From contig CAJMLD010000101.1 in NCBI GenBank assembly GCA_905214175.1, positions 1-6,110 of the forward strand: DNA of 6,110 bases, in the 5' to 3' direction. The notes under the pieces are model-generated. The model was not told the DNA's origin. It saw nothing but the letters and a program-made list of their open reading frames with translations, and did no database searches. Made by a program: the position numbers and the translations under genes. Positions 5,793-6,110 of this stretch are shown here, piece after piece. Source of the stretch: an uncultured bacterium. GTDB taxonomy: Bacteria; Actinomycetota; Coriobacteriia; Coriobacteriales; Atopobiaceae. Every line of letters begins with the position of its first letter. Position 1 is the stretch's first letter.

Positions 5793-6110
5793 ATGCCCTC
5801 TCTGATAACGCACCACATCTTTGGCGAAGACGCCGCACAGTGTCTTCCCGAAGGCCTTGTCGACGGTGAGGAAGAGCTTCTCGCCTTCCTTCTGGGCAAC
5901 GAGGGTCCGGACCCATTCTTTGTACGCTTCCGCACCATTCCGGCGCGGTCCTCGGCCTGCCGTCACCTCGCACACGACATGCACGCAAGCCACGTCACCA
6001 AGGCGTTTGGTGACATTCGCTCCTCGGTGGGTCACCTGCCCGTCGAGGACGAGCGCATTGGCCGGGCGTTTGCGCTTGGTCTTCTCGGCCATTACATGCT
6101 TGACCGCACG
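5793..6110 (+). CDS. Zinc-dependent phospholipase C family protein (5' part, runs off the window)
   Basis: The first 106 codons of a gene that continues past the window end. The translation starts MPSLITHHIFGEDAA and then shows LLGNEGPDPFFV (residues 33-44), HDMHASH (61-67) and LLGHYMLDRT (97-106). These match the family pattern T-H-x-x-F-G, G-x-x-G-P-D-P-F-F, M-H and G-H-Y-x-x-D, whose His and Asp residues bind zinc in the clostridial alpha-toxin type enzymes. Unlike secreted toxins there is no signal peptide, so the N-terminal tryptophan that ligates zinc in mature secreted enzymes is not available; the protein is probably cytoplasmic and its substrate is unknown. Related short intracellular members are common in Gram-positive gut bacteria. 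It is transcribed divergently from mntP, 178 bases apart. Family call fairly confident, enzymatic activity not established. Confidence 0.8.
   Translation, partial: MPSLITHHIFGEDAAQCLPEGLVDGEEELLAFLLGNEGPDPFFVRFRTIPARSSACRHLAHDMHASHVTKAFGDIRSSVGHLPVEDERIGRAFALGLLGHYMLDRT

Noticed and set aside
5015..5869. Open frame of 284 codons on the plus strand across mntP
   Set aside because: Antisense to a clear MntP and overlaps the start of the phospholipase-like gene in another frame; composition is shadow-like.
5721..6092. Open frame of 123 codons on the minus strand at the right end
   Set aside because: It is antisense to the plus-strand gene starting at 5793, which has a better ribosome site and clear zinc phospholipase motifs.

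Overview
The window is high-GC bacterial DNA (roughly 60% GC by eye) with compact genes, strong GGAGG-type ribosome binding sites and one well supported TTG start. The protein set (a Tat-exported lipoprotein solute receptor, a two-domain fused ABC permease, an HdeD-like DUF308 protein, MntP and a zinc-dependent phospholipase C-like protein) and the base composition suggest an actinobacterium of the Coriobacteriia (Olsenella/Atopobium/Collinsella-like). That placement is an inference from style and was not tested by any search.

Reading from high to low coordinates, most genes lie on the minus strand. 5793-6110 (plus strand) is the start of a Zn-dependent phospholipase C family gene that runs off the window. 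It diverges from mntP (5048-5614, minus), a manganese exporter with a TTG start. The region between them (5615-5792) holds several short inverted repeats, one of which looks like half of a DtxR/MntR-type operator. Then comes a 222-base gap with an AT-rich promoter candidate and a hairpin-rich leader, followed by a three-gene ABC import operon: binding lipoprotein (3671-4825), fused 12-TM permease (1880-3601) and ATPase (800-1876). A strong perfect-stem hairpin sits between the first two genes, and the last two are only 3 bases apart. After a 171-base gap comes a DUF308/HdeD-like membrane protein (86-628). The last 85 bases hold nothing I can call.

The ABC cassette is complete: receptor, channel and motor are all present and in the usual order for the Fbp/Afu/Phn-type (COG1840-like) uptake family. 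Automatic annotation would probably call it iron(III) or spermidine/putrescine transport. The receptor lacks the adjacent tyrosine pair that binds iron in FbpA, so a phosphorylated organic solute is at least as likely. The hairpin after the receptor gene fits the common need for more receptor than permease. I found no CRISPR array, mobile element, tRNA, rRNA or defence system. The window is mostly ordinary transport and membrane genes, and the real interest lies in the transporter's substrate and the structured intergenic regions.
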